Origin: CAYOKT01 sp964404605
GTDB lineage: Bacteria; Electryoneota; Electryoneia; Electryoneales; Electryoneaceae
Length of the DNA stretch: 30,587 nucleotides
Assembly: GCA_964404605.1 (NCBI GenBank)
Contig: CAYOKT010000035.1
Location: 1-30,587 of the forward strand
Direction of reading: 5' to 3'
How positions within the stretch are numbered: position 1 is the stretch's first letter; every line of letters starts with the position of its first letter. The position numbers and the translations under genes were made by a program. This document shows, one piece after another, positions 13,613 through 22,038 of the stretch. The notes beneath the pieces are model-generated. The model saw only the letters and a list, made by a program, of their open reading frames with translations. It ran no database searches and had not been told where the DNA came from.

Positions 13613-15329
13613 ACCATCACCCGAAAAACCTGGGAAGACCGGAAAGGGCAAGGCGAACGGCGGCGGCCGCTGGACCCGTGAACGCAGACGGTGGGAGGAG
13701 GAGGTGTACAACCCCCAGGGGCGTCTCCGCGAAGACGGAATCGCCTTTACCACGGTCTCCTCGGCGGAAGTGCCGCACATTGTCGGGCCGGAGTACTTCG
13801 AGCAGAGCGGCTGGGACCCCGGGGAGAAGCTCGGGTGGCCGGGGGAACCCCCTTACACCCGCGGGATTCACCCCACCATGTACCGCGGGCGGCTCTGGAC
13901 CATGCGCCAGTTCGCGGGGTTCGGCACGCCCGAAGAGACCAACCAGCGCTACCGGTACCTGCTTGAGAACGGGCAGACGGGGCTCTCGGTCGCCTTCGAC
14001 CTGCCGACCCTGATGGGGCGCGATGCCGATGATCCCCTCAGCGTGGGAGAGGTGGGCAAATGCGGAGTCGCCATCTCCTCCCGCGAGGACATGGAAGTCC
14101 TCTTCGACAGCATTCCGATGGACCAGGTGACGACCTCGATGACGATCAACGGCCCCGCGGCCATCATCTGGGCCTTCTTCATCTCCGCCGCGGAGCGAAA
14201 GGGCATCACGAGGTCGAAACTGGGCGGTACGCTGCAGAACGACATCCTGAAGGAGTTCATCGCCCAGAAGGAATTCATCTTCCCGCCCGCTCCCAGTGTC
14301 AAGCTGGTGGTGGACACCATCGAGTTCGCGACCAACGAGATGCCGCTGTGGAACACGGTATCGGTGAGCGGCTACCACATCCGCGAAGCCGGCTCCACCG
14401 CGGCCCAGGAACTCGCCTTCACCCTGATGGACGGTTTCACCTACACCGAGGAGACCATCAAGCGCGGGCTCGATGTCGACAGTTTCGCTCCCCGCATTTC
14501 CCATTTCTTCAACAGCCACATCGACTTTTTCGAGGAGATCGGCAAGTTCCGCGCCGCCCGGCGGATCTATGCGAAGCGGATGCGTGAGCGGTACGGGGCG
14601 AAAAACCCGCGCTCCTGGCTGCTGCGCTTCCACACCCAGACCGCCGGGTGCAGTCTCACCGCCCAGCAGCCGGAGAACAACATCGTGCGCACGGCGATCG
14701 AGGCGCTCGCGGGCGTGCTTGGCGGCACTCAGAGCCTGCACACCAACTCGATGGACGAGACCCTCGCCCTGCCGAGCGAAAAGGCGGTGACCATCGCCCT
14801 GCGGACCCAGCAGATTCTCGCCTATGAATCCGGTGTGGCGAACGCGATGGATCCCCTCGGCGGGAGCTATTTCGTCGAGTGGACCACGGATCGCATCGAG
14901 CGGGAGGCCCTCGAATATATCAGGCGCATCGAGGACATGGGGGGTGTCGTCGCCGGGATCGAAAGCGGCTACTTCCAGAAGGAGATCGCCCGCGCGGCCT
15001 ACCGTCACCAGCAGGAGCTGGATCGCGGCCAGCGGGTGATCGTGGGGGTGAACCGCTTCGTCGATCCCGGGGAGAAAATCGAAATTCCCCTCTTGAAAAT
15101 CGGGCGGGAAGTGGAGGAGAAACAGCGACGCCGCCTGCGCGAGCTGCGCGAGCGGCGCGATAAGGAGAAGGTGAAGCAGTCCCTCGCCGCTCTCAAACGT
15201 GCCTGCGAGGAGGAGGAGAACGTAATGCCCTTCCTGATCGATTGCGCCCATGCCGATGTCACCCTCGGCGAGATGGTGCACGTGATGGAAGAGGTCTACG
15301 GCACCTATGTCGAGACGGCGCACTTCTGA
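13605..15329 (+). CDS. Acyl-CoA mutase large subunit (methylmalonyl-CoA mutase family, isobutyryl-CoA mutase-like active site)
   Basis: The catalytic TIM-barrel chain (574 aa) of an adenosylcobalamin-dependent acyl-CoA carbon-skeleton mutase. It lacks the C-terminal B12 domain, which is a separate protein at 20088-20507, as in IcmA/IcmB. Landmarks are GIHPTMYRGRLWTMRQF (87-103), GLSVAFDLPT (126-135), the catalytic His258 in SGYH and SLHTNSMDE. Aligned to the well-studied methylmalonyl-CoA mutase, the substrate-carboxylate residues Tyr89 and Arg207 correspond here to Phe103 and Gln221. That Phe/Gln pair is what isobutyryl-CoA mutases carry, so methylmalonyl-CoA is unlikely to be the substrate. 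The first 30 residues are basic and low-complexity. ATG 13605 overlaps the meaB stop. A generic annotation would call this methylmalonyl-CoA mutase. Confidence 0.93.
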   Translation: MSKPSPEKPGKTGKGKANGGGRWTRERRRWEEEVYNPQGRLREDGIAFTTVSSAEVPHIVGPEYFEQSGWDPGEKLGWPGEPPYTRGIHPTMYRGRLWTMRQFAGFGTPEETNQRYRYLLENGQTGLSVAFDLPTLMGRDADDPLSVGEVGKCGVAISSREDMEVLFDSIPMDQVTTSMTINGPAAIIWAFFISAAERKGITRSKLGGTLQNDILKEFIAQKEFIFPPAPSVKLVVDTIEFATNEMPLWNTVSVSGYHIREAGSTAAQELAFTLMDGFTYTEETIKRGLDVDSFAPRISHFFNSHIDFFEEIGKFRAARRIYAKRMRERYGAKNPRSWLLRFHTQTAGCSLTAQQPENNIVRTAIEALAGVLGGTQSLHTNSMDETLALPSEKAVTIALRTQQILAYESGVANAMDPLGGSYFVEWTTDRIEREALEYIRRIEDMGGVVAGIESGYFQKEIARAAYRHQQELDRGQRVIVGVNRFVDPGEKIEIPLLKIGREVEEKQRRRLRELRERRDKEKVKQSLAALKRACEEEENVMPFLIDCAHADVTLGEMVHVMEEVYGTYVETAHF

Positions 15330-15409
15330 GTGATCGATCCGCACTCCCGCGGGGATGCGGCGGAATCGTGGTTGGTGGGGACAGGCAGGGGAGAGGCCAG
15401 GGGGAGAAG

Positions 15410-18400
15410 GTGGAGGTCGAAAAGATACCGTCCCACGTCGATCTTGAAACTTTGCAGAGGCGGATTCGCTCGATTCTCGCGGAGGAGCACTCTCGCGGCG
15501 GCCGGCCGTCGGCCGGGGACGAAGGATACCGGCTCTTCCGGGAGTTGTTCGAGGAGGGGGATACCGCCCGTCTGTTGATCGAACCGCGCAGCGGGATCAT
15601 TCTCGCGGCGAACGCCCCTGCGTGCGAAACCTTCGGCCTTGACCGGAACACCGTATCCGGCAAGCCCTTTTCTGAGTTGAGTTCCTCGCCGCCCTCGGAG
15701 ATCGGCAAGCACCTGTCCGCGGCCCTCGAGGACCGCAATCCGTCCGGTGAGTTTTCCTTCCAAGCGAAAGACGGGACGACGCAATCGATCGAGGTCCATT
15801 CGAGGAGACTCGAACTGGCCGGTTTCCCCGTGGTCCTGTCGCAATTTCGTGATCATTCCGGTGCGAATCTCCTCGGCGATTCATTCCATCTGAGCGGGGA
15901 GGAATTCTCCCAATTCATCGACACGACGACCGACGGCATCGTCTGCCTCGAATTGAACCCGCCGCTCGACCTCTCGCTCCCGCACGATGAGTTGGCCCGG
16001 CGGGTGTTCCGCGAGCATCGAATCATCGGTTGCAATAAAGCCTTCCTGGAGTACTATCGGGTCTCCTCGCGCGGTGAGATTCTCGGGAAGAGGCTCGATG
16101 ACCTCGCGGCGCATGAGCGCCCCGAGAGCGAGCGCCTGGGGAACCTCGAACGCTTTTTCTCCCGGGGTTGCCGCCTGAATCACATCCGGTCGCCGGAGGT
16201 GCTTGTGGAGGGCGAGCGGAGGGTGTTCTCGAAATCCCTGGTCGGCCTGGCGAGAGACGGGTGCCTGCACCAGGTCTGGTGCATCCAGCGGGACATCACC
16301 GAGCAGGTCGAGTCGGAGGAACGGCTGTACCTGCAGAACGCGCACCTTGAGCTCCTCTTCGAAGACGATCCGGAGGCTCTCGTCCTGGTGAACATGGAGA
16401 ACATCGTCACGAAGGCGAACCGGGAGTTCGTCCGCCTGTTCGGTTTTTCCCCGGGGGAGATCATCGGGAAGCCCAATGAATTGATCGTTCCGGAGGGGTA
16501 CGAGGAGGAGAGCGCCGACATCTTCCGCCGCGTGAGTTCGGGGGAGAAAGTCACCCTGGAGACGGTTCGCAGGACCCATGACGGGGAGCTTGTCGATGTG
16601 GCGATCCTCGGATCGCCGATCAAGGTGAACGGGGTCCTGTCCGGCACCTTCTGGGTCTATCAGAACATCAGCGAGAGAAAACGATCGGAGCGGGTCCGGG
16701 AGGCTCTCTACAGGATTTCGGAGGCGATCAGCACCACGGGCGACCTGGTCGAGTTGATGGAAGTGATCCACGGTGCGCTCGGTTCACTCGTCGACACGAG
16801 GAACTTCTTCGTGGCGCTCTACCATCCCGAGGACGGCACTTACAGCTTCCCGTTCTTCGTCGATGAGCGCGATTCCGTTGAGGCCGGCCAGCGTGAATCT
16901 CTCGAGGGCAGCCTGACCGACTACGTCCGGCGGACGGGCAGCTCCCTGCTGCTCGCGGACGGCGATGCTTCCGAACTCGAGCGCGCGGGCGAGGTGAAAC
17001 TCGTCGGGCCGCCGACGCGGTCCTGGCTGGGAGTGCCGCTGAAGACCGCCGAGGAGATCATCGGGGTCGTCGTCGTGCAGAGTTACGAACGGCAGGGCAC
17101 CTTCGGCGAGGATGACCGCGAACTGTTGGAATCGGTCTCCGGCAGTCTCGCCACGGCGATCGAGCGGAAGCGCGCGAGTGACGCACTCCAGGCCTCGGAG
17201 CATCTGTATAAGACGCTGTTCAACCAGTCGCCCACCGGGGTTTTCCGTTTCGACTGCAACTCCGTACTCACCGACTGCAACGAGCAGCTCATCCGCATCA
17301 TGCGCTCCACGCGCGAAAAGTTGATCGGACTCAAGCTCGACCTCCTGAAGCAGAAGAACGTCGGCATCGGGATCAAGAAGGCCCTTGCCGGAAACGAATT
17401 CTCCTTCGAGGGACCTTACCAGACGACGACGAGCGACACCCAGCTCTACATCTCGGCGAGTCTGCGTCCGTTGTACGACCCCGACGGGAACGTGATCGGT
17501 GGCATGGGCGCCCTTGTGGACCTGACCGACCGCATCAAGGCCGAGGAGGCCGCCAAGTTGCAGCGGACCTACCTCGAGCGGCTCTTCGAGAGCGCCCCGG
17601 AAGCCATCGCGCTCGTGGACCCGGAAGACAGGGTGGTGCGGATCAATCAGGAGTTCACCCGTCTCTTCGGGTACGAGGAAAAGGAGGCGGCCGGGCGGAG
17701 GATCAATGACCTCATCGTTCCCCCGCACCTGCGGGAGGAGGGGCTGGCGTTGACCGCGGAGGCGGCCCGCGGGGAACGGCTCAACGTCGAAACCGTGCGC
17801 CAGGCGAAGGACGGCCGCCTGATCGATGTCTCCATCCTCGCCACGCTGGTGGTTCTCGAAGGGAACAGGATCGGCCTCTACGGCATCTACCGGGACATCA
17901 GCGAGCGAAAGCGCACGGAGAAACTCCAGAATGCGCTCTTCCACATTTCCGATGCGACCAACGCTTCGCAAAACCTCGAGGAGCTGCTGACCGGAATCCG
18001 GGTGACGCTGGGGGAGTTGCTGGATACCAGCAACTTCTATGTCGCTCTCTACAATGAATCCGAGCAGTCGTATTCGTTCCCGATCTGCGTGGATGAGACC
18101 GTTCATTTCGAACCCGGGAAAGGGTACGATCTCCAGGGCGGTTTGACGGATTATGTGCGCCGGAACGGGCGGGCGCGCCTTCTTGATCGGAAGAGTGTGA
18201 AAAGGCTGATCAAGAAGGGGGAGCTGAGTGGGGATACGGTCGGGATCATTCCCGCCCAGTGGCTGGGCGCCCCGCTGACGAGCGCCGGGGCGGAGATCGG
18301 TGTCGTCGCCGTGCAGAGCTACGATGATGGGTCGGCCTACAGCGAAGAGGATCTCGAGTTGCTGGAGTTCGTCTCCGACCATATCGCCCTCGCCATCGAG

Positions 18401-19960
18401 CGCACGCGGGCCGCGGCGGCGCTCGCCGAGGAGAAGGAGCGGCTGGCCGTCACGCTCCATTCCATCGGGGAAGGGGTGATCGCCACGGATACCGAGGGGC
18501 GGATCATCCTCTTCAGTCACGTCGCGGAAAAACTGATCGGGGCGGAGGAATCGGAGGTTATCGGCCAACCCCTCGAAGAGGTCTACCATGTGCGGGGACG
18601 CGAGACGAAGAGGGAGGCCGGTCTCCTCACCACGCAGGTGCTCAAGACGGGTGAATCGCTCGCCTGGCGGACGGAGTGCGAATTGCTGTCCCGCGATGGG
18701 GGACGACTCGAAATCACCGAGAACGCTTCGCCGATCCGGAACGAAGAGGGAGAGATCATCGGCGCGGTGCTTGTCTTCCGGGACGTCACCCGCCAGCGCA
18801 GGATGGAGGAGGAACTCGCCAAGATCGAGCGGCTGGAATCCCTCGGGGTGCTCGCGGGGGGGATCGCGCACGACTTCAACAACATCCTGACCGCCATCCT
18901 CGGCAACCTTTCCGTGGCGCGGATGTACGCCAAGGAAGATGATCCGATGGTGCAGCGCATCACCCGCGCGGAGAGCGCCACCGCCCGGGCCAGGGACCTC
19001 ACCCAGCAGCTCCTCACCTTCTCCCGGGGCGGTGAGCCGGTCCGGAGGACGATCTCGCTGCAACAGGTGATCGAGGAGTCCGCTTCCTTCTCGCTGCGAG
19101 GCTCGAATGTCAAGTGCAGGTTCGACCTGCCGGTGGACCTGTGGCCCGTGGACGCCGATGAGAACCAGATCAGCCGCGTGATCAACAACCTGGTGATCAA
19201 TGCGGACCAGGCGATGCCGAACGGCGGCACGATGGAAGTGAGCGCGAGGAACATCACCCTCGCCGAAGGGGAGATCGCCACGCTGTCCGAAGGGCGGTAT
19301 GTCCGTTTTGAGGTGCGGGATGAAGGCGTGGGAATCCCGGAGGAGTATCTCGGCCGGGTGTTCGATCCGTTCTTCTCGACGAAACAGAGGGGCAGCGGCC
19401 TGGGCCTGGCGACATCCTACTCGATCATCACCCGGCATGGCGGCCATATCACCGTGAGCTCGACCTCCGGGGAGGGAACGAGTTTCGCTGTCTATCTCCC
19501 CGCTTCCGACCGGGAACCGGAGGTCACCGAAGAGCCGAAGAAGGAGCTGATGAAAGGCACCGGAAGAATCCTCGTGATGGACGATGAGCGGGATGTCCGC
19601 GAAGTCGTCGGCCAGATGCTCAGCATCCTTGGCTACACGGTCGAGTCCGCGCCGGACGGCCGGACGGCGATCGACATGTACCGTCTCGCCCGGGAGACCG
19701 GCGTGCCCTTCGACCTGGTGATCATGGATCTCACCATCCCCGGGGGCATGGGGGGCAAGGAAGCGTTGCAGGAATTGAGAAAGACCGATCCCGGCGTGTG
19801 CGCGGTCGTCTCGAGCGGGTACTCCAACGATCCGGTCCTTTCGGACTGCGAGGCGTACGGCTTCCGGGGCGTCGTCAAGAAGCCCTTTGTCATCGAGGAA
19901 CTCGGGCGCGTGGTCGCCTCCGTGATCGGCGGCGGGTCGCCCCCGGGCGGTAAGGCGTAA
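15410..19960 (+). CDS. Multi-PAS/GAF soluble hybrid sensor histidine kinase
   Basis: A 1516-residue cytoplasmic hybrid kinase with no membrane segment. Approximate order: PAS 36-150, PAS 161-307, PAS 308-434, GAF 433-594, PAS 594-719, PAS 719-843, GAF 843-1005, PAS 1005-1134, HisKA with phospho-His1154 in GGIAHDFNN, HATPase with NNLVINADQAM, DEGVGIP and GSGLGLAT, and a receiver domain 1384-1505 with phospho-Asp1440 and the conserved Lys in KKPF. The third-PAS/first-GAF unit resembles the fifth-PAS/second-GAF unit closely, including ISERKR linkers and a YSFPxxVDE strand, which points to internal duplication. There is no output domain, so phosphate must pass elsewhere. GTG 15410 follows GGGGGAG; the frame opens earlier inside the mutase gene. 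It separates the two mutase subunits. The signal is unknown. Confidence 0.9.
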   Translation: MEVEKIPSHVDLETLQRRIRSILAEEHSRGGRPSAGDEGYRLFRELFEEGDTARLLIEPRSGIILAANAPACETFGLDRNTVSGKPFSELSSSPPSEIGKHLSAALEDRNPSGEFSFQAKDGTTQSIEVHSRRLELAGFPVVLSQFRDHSGANLLGDSFHLSGEEFSQFIDTTTDGIVCLELNPPLDLSLPHDELARRVFREHRIIGCNKAFLEYYRVSSRGEILGKRLDDLAAHERPESERLGNLERFFSRGCRLNHIRSPEVLVEGERRVFSKSLVGLARDGCLHQVWCIQRDITEQVESEERLYLQNAHLELLFEDDPEALVLVNMENIVTKANREFVRLFGFSPGEIIGKPNELIVPEGYEEESADIFRRVSSGEKVTLETVRRTHDGELVDVAILGSPIKVNGVLSGTFWVYQNISERKRSERVREALYRISEAISTTGDLVELMEVIHGALGSLVDTRNFFVALYHPEDGTYSFPFFVDERDSVEAGQRESLEGSLTDYVRRTGSSLLLADGDASELERAGEVKLVGPPTRSWLGVPLKTAEEIIGVVVVQSYERQGTFGEDDRELLESVSGSLATAIERKRASDALQASEHLYKTLFNQSPTGVFRFDCNSVLTDCNEQLIRIMRSTREKLIGLKLDLLKQKNVGIGIKKALAGNEFSFEGPYQTTTSDTQLYISASLRPLYDPDGNVIGGMGALVDLTDRIKAEEAAKLQRTYLERLFESAPEAIALVDPEDRVVRINQEFTRLFGYEEKEAAGRRINDLIVPPHLREEGLALTAEAARGERLNVETVRQAKDGRLIDVSILATLVVLEGNRIGLYGIYRDISERKRTEKLQNALFHISDATNASQNLEELLTGIRVTLGELLDTSNFYVALYNESEQSYSFPICVDETVHFEPGKGYDLQGGLTDYVRRNGRARLLDRKSVKRLIKKGELSGDTVGIIPAQWLGAPLTSAGAEIGVVAVQSYDDGSAYSEEDLELLEFVSDHIALAIERTRAAAALAEEKERLAVTLHSIGEGVIATDTEGRIILFSHVAEKLIGAEESEVIGQPLEEVYHVRGRETKREAGLLTTQVLKTGESLAWRTECELLSRDGGRLEITENASPIRNEEGEIIGAVLVFRDVTRQRRMEEELAKIERLESLGVLAGGIAHDFNNILTAILGNLSVARMYAKEDDPMVQRITRAESATARARDLTQQLLTFSRGGEPVRRTISLQQVIEESASFSLRGSNVKCRFDLPVDLWPVDADENQISRVINNLVINADQAMPNGGTMEVSARNITLAEGEIATLSEGRYVRFEVRDEGVGIPEEYLGRVFDPFFSTKQRGSGLGLATSYSIITRHGGHITVSSTSGEGTSFAVYLPASDREPEVTEEPKKELMKGTGRILVMDDERDVREVVGQMLSILGYTVESAPDGRTAIDMYRLARETGVPFDLVIMDLTIPGGMGGKEALQELRKTDPGVCAVVSSGYSNDPVLSDCEAYGFRGVVKKPFVIEELGRVVASVIGGGSPPGGKA

Positions 19961-19985
19961 TCCGGCGCGGGCGCGGGATAACTTT

Positions 19986-20015
19986 TTGGCGATACAAGGT
20001 GTTCGATCGTACCTT
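19986..20015 (+). promoter_or_regulatory. Possible promoter for the B12-binding subunit
   Basis: TTGGCG (19986-19991) and TACCTT (20010-20015) are 18 bases apart, giving a leader of about 65 bases. GTTCGATCGT occurs at 20001-20010, touching the -10 box, and again at 20048-20057. This could be a paired operator, each copy containing the CGATCG palindrome. Confidence 0.45.
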
Positions 20016-20087
20016 TACCTGGGTTTTCATATGGATGGCGGGGGGCGGTTCGATCGTCTCCGCCGTCGGGAATGAGGGACATCTCTC

Positions 20088-20507
20088 ATGGCGCAGATGC
20101 AGGAAAAAAAGATCCGTGTGCTGATCGCCAAACCCGGCCTTGACGGTCATGACCGGGGAGCGAAAGTGATGGCCGCGGCGTTCCGGGATGCCGGCTTCGA
20201 GGTGATCTACACCGGCCTGAGGCAGACACCGGAGATGATCGTCGAAGCGGCCCTGCAGGAAGATGTGGATGTGATCGCGCTCTCCATCCTCTCCGGTGCG
20301 CACATGACCCTTTTCCCGCGTGTCCATGAGCTGATGGTGGAGAAGGGGTTGGATGACGTGCTGCTCACCGGGGGAGGGATCATCCCCGAAGAGGACATGG
20401 AGAAGCTGAACAAGATGGGAATCGGCAGGCTCTTCGGGCCGGGAACGCCGACGCATGAACCCGTCGAGTACATCCGGTCCTGGGCGGCGGAGAGCCGGGA
20501 AAAATGA
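20088..20507 (+). CDS. Acyl-CoA mutase small subunit, cobalamin B12-binding protein
   Basis: A 139-residue B12-binding Rossmann-like domain that carries adenosylcobalamin for the mutase large chain at 13605-15329. The lower-ligand motif D-x-H-x-x-G is at Asp19, His21 and Gly24, with the SILSG segment near residue 68 and TGGGIIP near 94. Length matches stand-alone IcmB or archaeal-type small subunits (about 130-140 aa). A GAGGG ribosome site lies about nine bases before the ATG. It is split from the large subunit by the 4.5-kb kinase gene and appears to have its own promoter, which is unusual for two subunits needed in equal amounts. Confidence 0.95.
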   Translation: MAQMQEKKIRVLIAKPGLDGHDRGAKVMAAAFRDAGFEVIYTGLRQTPEMIVEAALQEDVDVIALSILSGAHMTLFPRVHELMVEKGLDDVLLTGGGIIPEEDMEKLNKMGIGRLFGPGTPTHEPVEYIRSWAAESREK

Positions 20508-20644
20508 CACTCGCCCGGCGGATTCACTTGCAGGGAAGGCCGGATCGTCGGGAATCGCGGCGCTTGACCACCTTCCCGGTGAATCCCCGGGGGGTCGCGA
20601 CCGGCGCGGTGCACGGGGTGTAACGAGAGCCAAGAGGTAGAGCC

Positions 20645-21397
20645 ATGTCGGGCCATTCAAAGTGGGCCCAGATCAAGCGGAAGAAGGCGCGGGTCGACGC
20701 CGCCCGCGGGAAGCTGTTCTCCCGCATGATCCGCGAAATCACCATCGCCGCCCGGATGGGGGGCGGAGATCCGGACGGCAATCCTCGCCTTCGACTGGCG
20801 ATCCAGGCCGCCAAGAACGCGAACATGCCCGCCGACAACATCACGCGGGCCATCCAGAAGGGCACGGGAGAGCTCGAGGGGCAGTCGTACGAGGAGGTCA
20901 CCTACGAGGGGTACGGTCCCGGAGGGTGCGCCATCCTCATCGAGGCGATCACCGACAACCGTAACCGGACCCTATCCGAGATCCGCCACCTGTTCAGCAA
21001 GCACAACGGCAACCTGGCGGAGACGAACGCCGTGGCGTTCATGTTCGATCGCAAGGCCGTGCTCGAGGTCGAGCCGGGCGGAAAGTCGGAGGACGAGATC
21101 CTCGAAGCCGCCCTCGAAGCCGGGGCGGAGGACATGGTGCGCGAGGAGGACGGGTCGTTCACCATCACCGGCCTGCCGAACGATCTCGAGACGCTGCAGC
21201 AGCAGTTGGAATCCCGCGGGCTCGTGGTGCGGAACGCCGAGGTGACCATGGTGCCGCAGTCCTATGTCGATATCGATCCCCAGAACGCGAAGAGCCTGAT
21301 GAGGCTGCTGGACGGCCTGGACGATCACGATGATGTCCAGCGGGTCTATTCCAATTTCGACATGGACCCGAGCCTGCTCGAGGAGATGGAAACCTGA
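20645..21397 (+). CDS. yebC: YebC/TACO1 family translation and transcription regulator
   Basis: A 250-residue YebC family protein. The diagnostic N-terminus MSGHSKWAQIKRKK is present, followed by KLFSRMIREI, the NPRLRLAIQAAKNANMP stretch, YEGYGPGG and TDNRNRT, and the acidic C-terminal DDHDDVQRVYSNFD. The three-domain length is normal. Members help ribosomes through difficult sequences such as proline stretches, and some act as DNA-binding regulators. It often lies beside ruvC, which is not found here. AAGAGG sits seven bases before the ATG. A hairpin follows the stop (CCGTCC 21401-21406 with GGACGG 21412-21417) but without a T tract. Confidence 0.96.
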   Translation: MSGHSKWAQIKRKKARVDAARGKLFSRMIREITIAARMGGGDPDGNPRLRLAIQAAKNANMPADNITRAIQKGTGELEGQSYEEVTYEGYGPGGCAILIEAITDNRNRTLSEIRHLFSKHNGNLAETNAVAFMFDRKAVLEVEPGGKSEDEILEAALEAGAEDMVREEDGSFTITGLPNDLETLQQQLESRGLVVRNAEVTMVPQSYVDIDPQNAKSLMRLLDGLDDHDDVQRVYSNFDMDPSLLEEMET

Positions 21398-21508
21398 TCT
21401 CCGTCCCGTTCGGACGGGAGATGCTTGAAGCTGTCCCAGAATCGACCGCCGCTCGGCACCGGGCGGCGGTTTCGCTCCCGGCGGGTTCCGGGAAAAGGGA
21501 GAGATGCC

Positions 21509-21874
21509 ATGGCGGATGAGCTGCGCGATTTCTGGAGCCGGAGGGCAGAGCTGGACCGGCGGGTGCTCGAACATGCCGGGACGGACATGAAGCGGTTGTA
21601 CCACGTCGATGACCGGGTGTACGCGGACGGGGCTCTGCCGGCGAAGACGAAGGAGCTGCTCGGACTGGTCGCGTCGCTGGTGCTGCGCTGCGATGATTGC
21701 ATCACCTACCATCTCATCCGCTGCCATGCCGAGGGTCTGAGCGAGGAGGAACTGGTGGAGGCGTTGACCATCGGCTGCACGGTCGGCGGTTCGATCACCG
21801 TGCCGCACCTGCGCCGGGCGTTCGAAACCTGGGATCGGTTGCAGCAAGAGGGGAATCCGTCCGGGGAGCAGTAG
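21509..21874 (+). CDS. AhpD-like / carboxymuconolactone decarboxylase family protein
   Basis: A small (121 aa) all-helical protein of the AhpD-like fold. The redox motif C-x2-C-x3-H is visible at Cys61, Cys64 and His68, in the RCDDCITYH segment typical of peroxidase-associated AhpD-like thiol-disulfide proteins. The pattern is not that of the true decarboxylase. ATG 21509 follows a GGAAAAGGGAGAG ribosome site; the frame opens 28 codons earlier, but that part overlaps the yebC-end hairpin region and reads as unstructured basic sequence. It sits between yebC and the SUF operon. A role in thiol or peroxide defence, perhaps with bacillithiol, is possible but inferred. Confidence 0.87.
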   Translation: MADELRDFWSRRAELDRRVLEHAGTDMKRLYHVDDRVYADGALPAKTKELLGLVASLVLRCDDCITYHLIRCHAEGLSEEELVEALTIGCTVGGSITVPHLRRAFETWDRLQQEGNPSGEQ

Positions 21875-21923
21875 GGCGCAACGGTCGAGTTTTCGTTTCC
21901 GCTCCCGGGGCCGGAGAGGGCGC

Positions 21924-21952
21924 TTGACAAGCGTTACCCCCCTCCGTAGCTT
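21924..21952 (+). promoter_or_regulatory. Sigma70-type promoter ahead of the SUF region
   Basis: TTGACA (21924-21929) and TAGCTT (21947-21952) are exactly 17 bases apart. Transcription would begin near 21959, leaving a leader of about 100 bases before the Rrf2 gene. Confidence 0.72.
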
Positions 21953-21989
21953 CTTGGTGCCGGACGAAGAAGACTCCGTGGAGGGTGGG

Positions 21990-22011
21990 AAGGAGCGCAA
22001 GCTCCTTTTTT
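21990..22011 (+). terminator. Terminator-like hairpin in the SUF leader
   Basis: AAGGAGC (21990-21996) and GCTCCTT (22001-22007) form a perfect 7-bp stem closed by a GCAA tetraloop, followed by TTTT. It lies only about 30 bases after the predicted transcription start and 50 bases before the regulator gene, so it may act as an attenuator or release a short RNA. It could instead end transcripts from the AhpD-like gene. Confidence 0.6.
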
Positions 22012-22026
22012 CCGGCGAAAATACAA

Positions 22027-22038
22027 TACTTTTTAGTA
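22027..22038. promoter_or_regulatory. AT-rich palindrome, possible operator of the Rrf2 regulator
   Basis: TACT-TTTT-AGTA is a perfect inverted repeat within an AT-rich island (22018-22047) just before the Rrf2 start codon. The island stands out from the surrounding GC-rich DNA and also contains TACAAT (22022-22027), a good -10 word without a matching -35. An autoregulatory site is plausible, because Rrf2 regulators of SUF genes commonly bind upstream of their own gene. Confidence 0.35.

Noticed and set aside
15339..15360. Terminator between the mutase large subunit and the kinase.
   Set aside because: CCGCA/TGCGG with an inner CCC/GGG forms an imperfect hairpin, but there is no T tract, and the kinase start is only 50 bases downstream.
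16784..19447. An 887-codon open frame on the minus strand, opposite the histidine kinase gene.
   Set aside because: It is the antisense image of a GC-rich gene. The plus-strand frame carries clear PAS, GAF, HisKA and HATPase motifs, while the antisense product is low-complexity and matches no family.
20564..20592. Promoter for yebC based on TTGACC at 20564-20569.
   Set aside because: At the right distance downstream the sequence is CCGGGG-like, with no acceptable -10 box.
21398..21422. Intrinsic terminator after yebC.
   Set aside because: A 6-bp stem (21401-21406 with 21412-21417) and a few outer pairs exist, but no T tract follows, so I do not call it a terminator.
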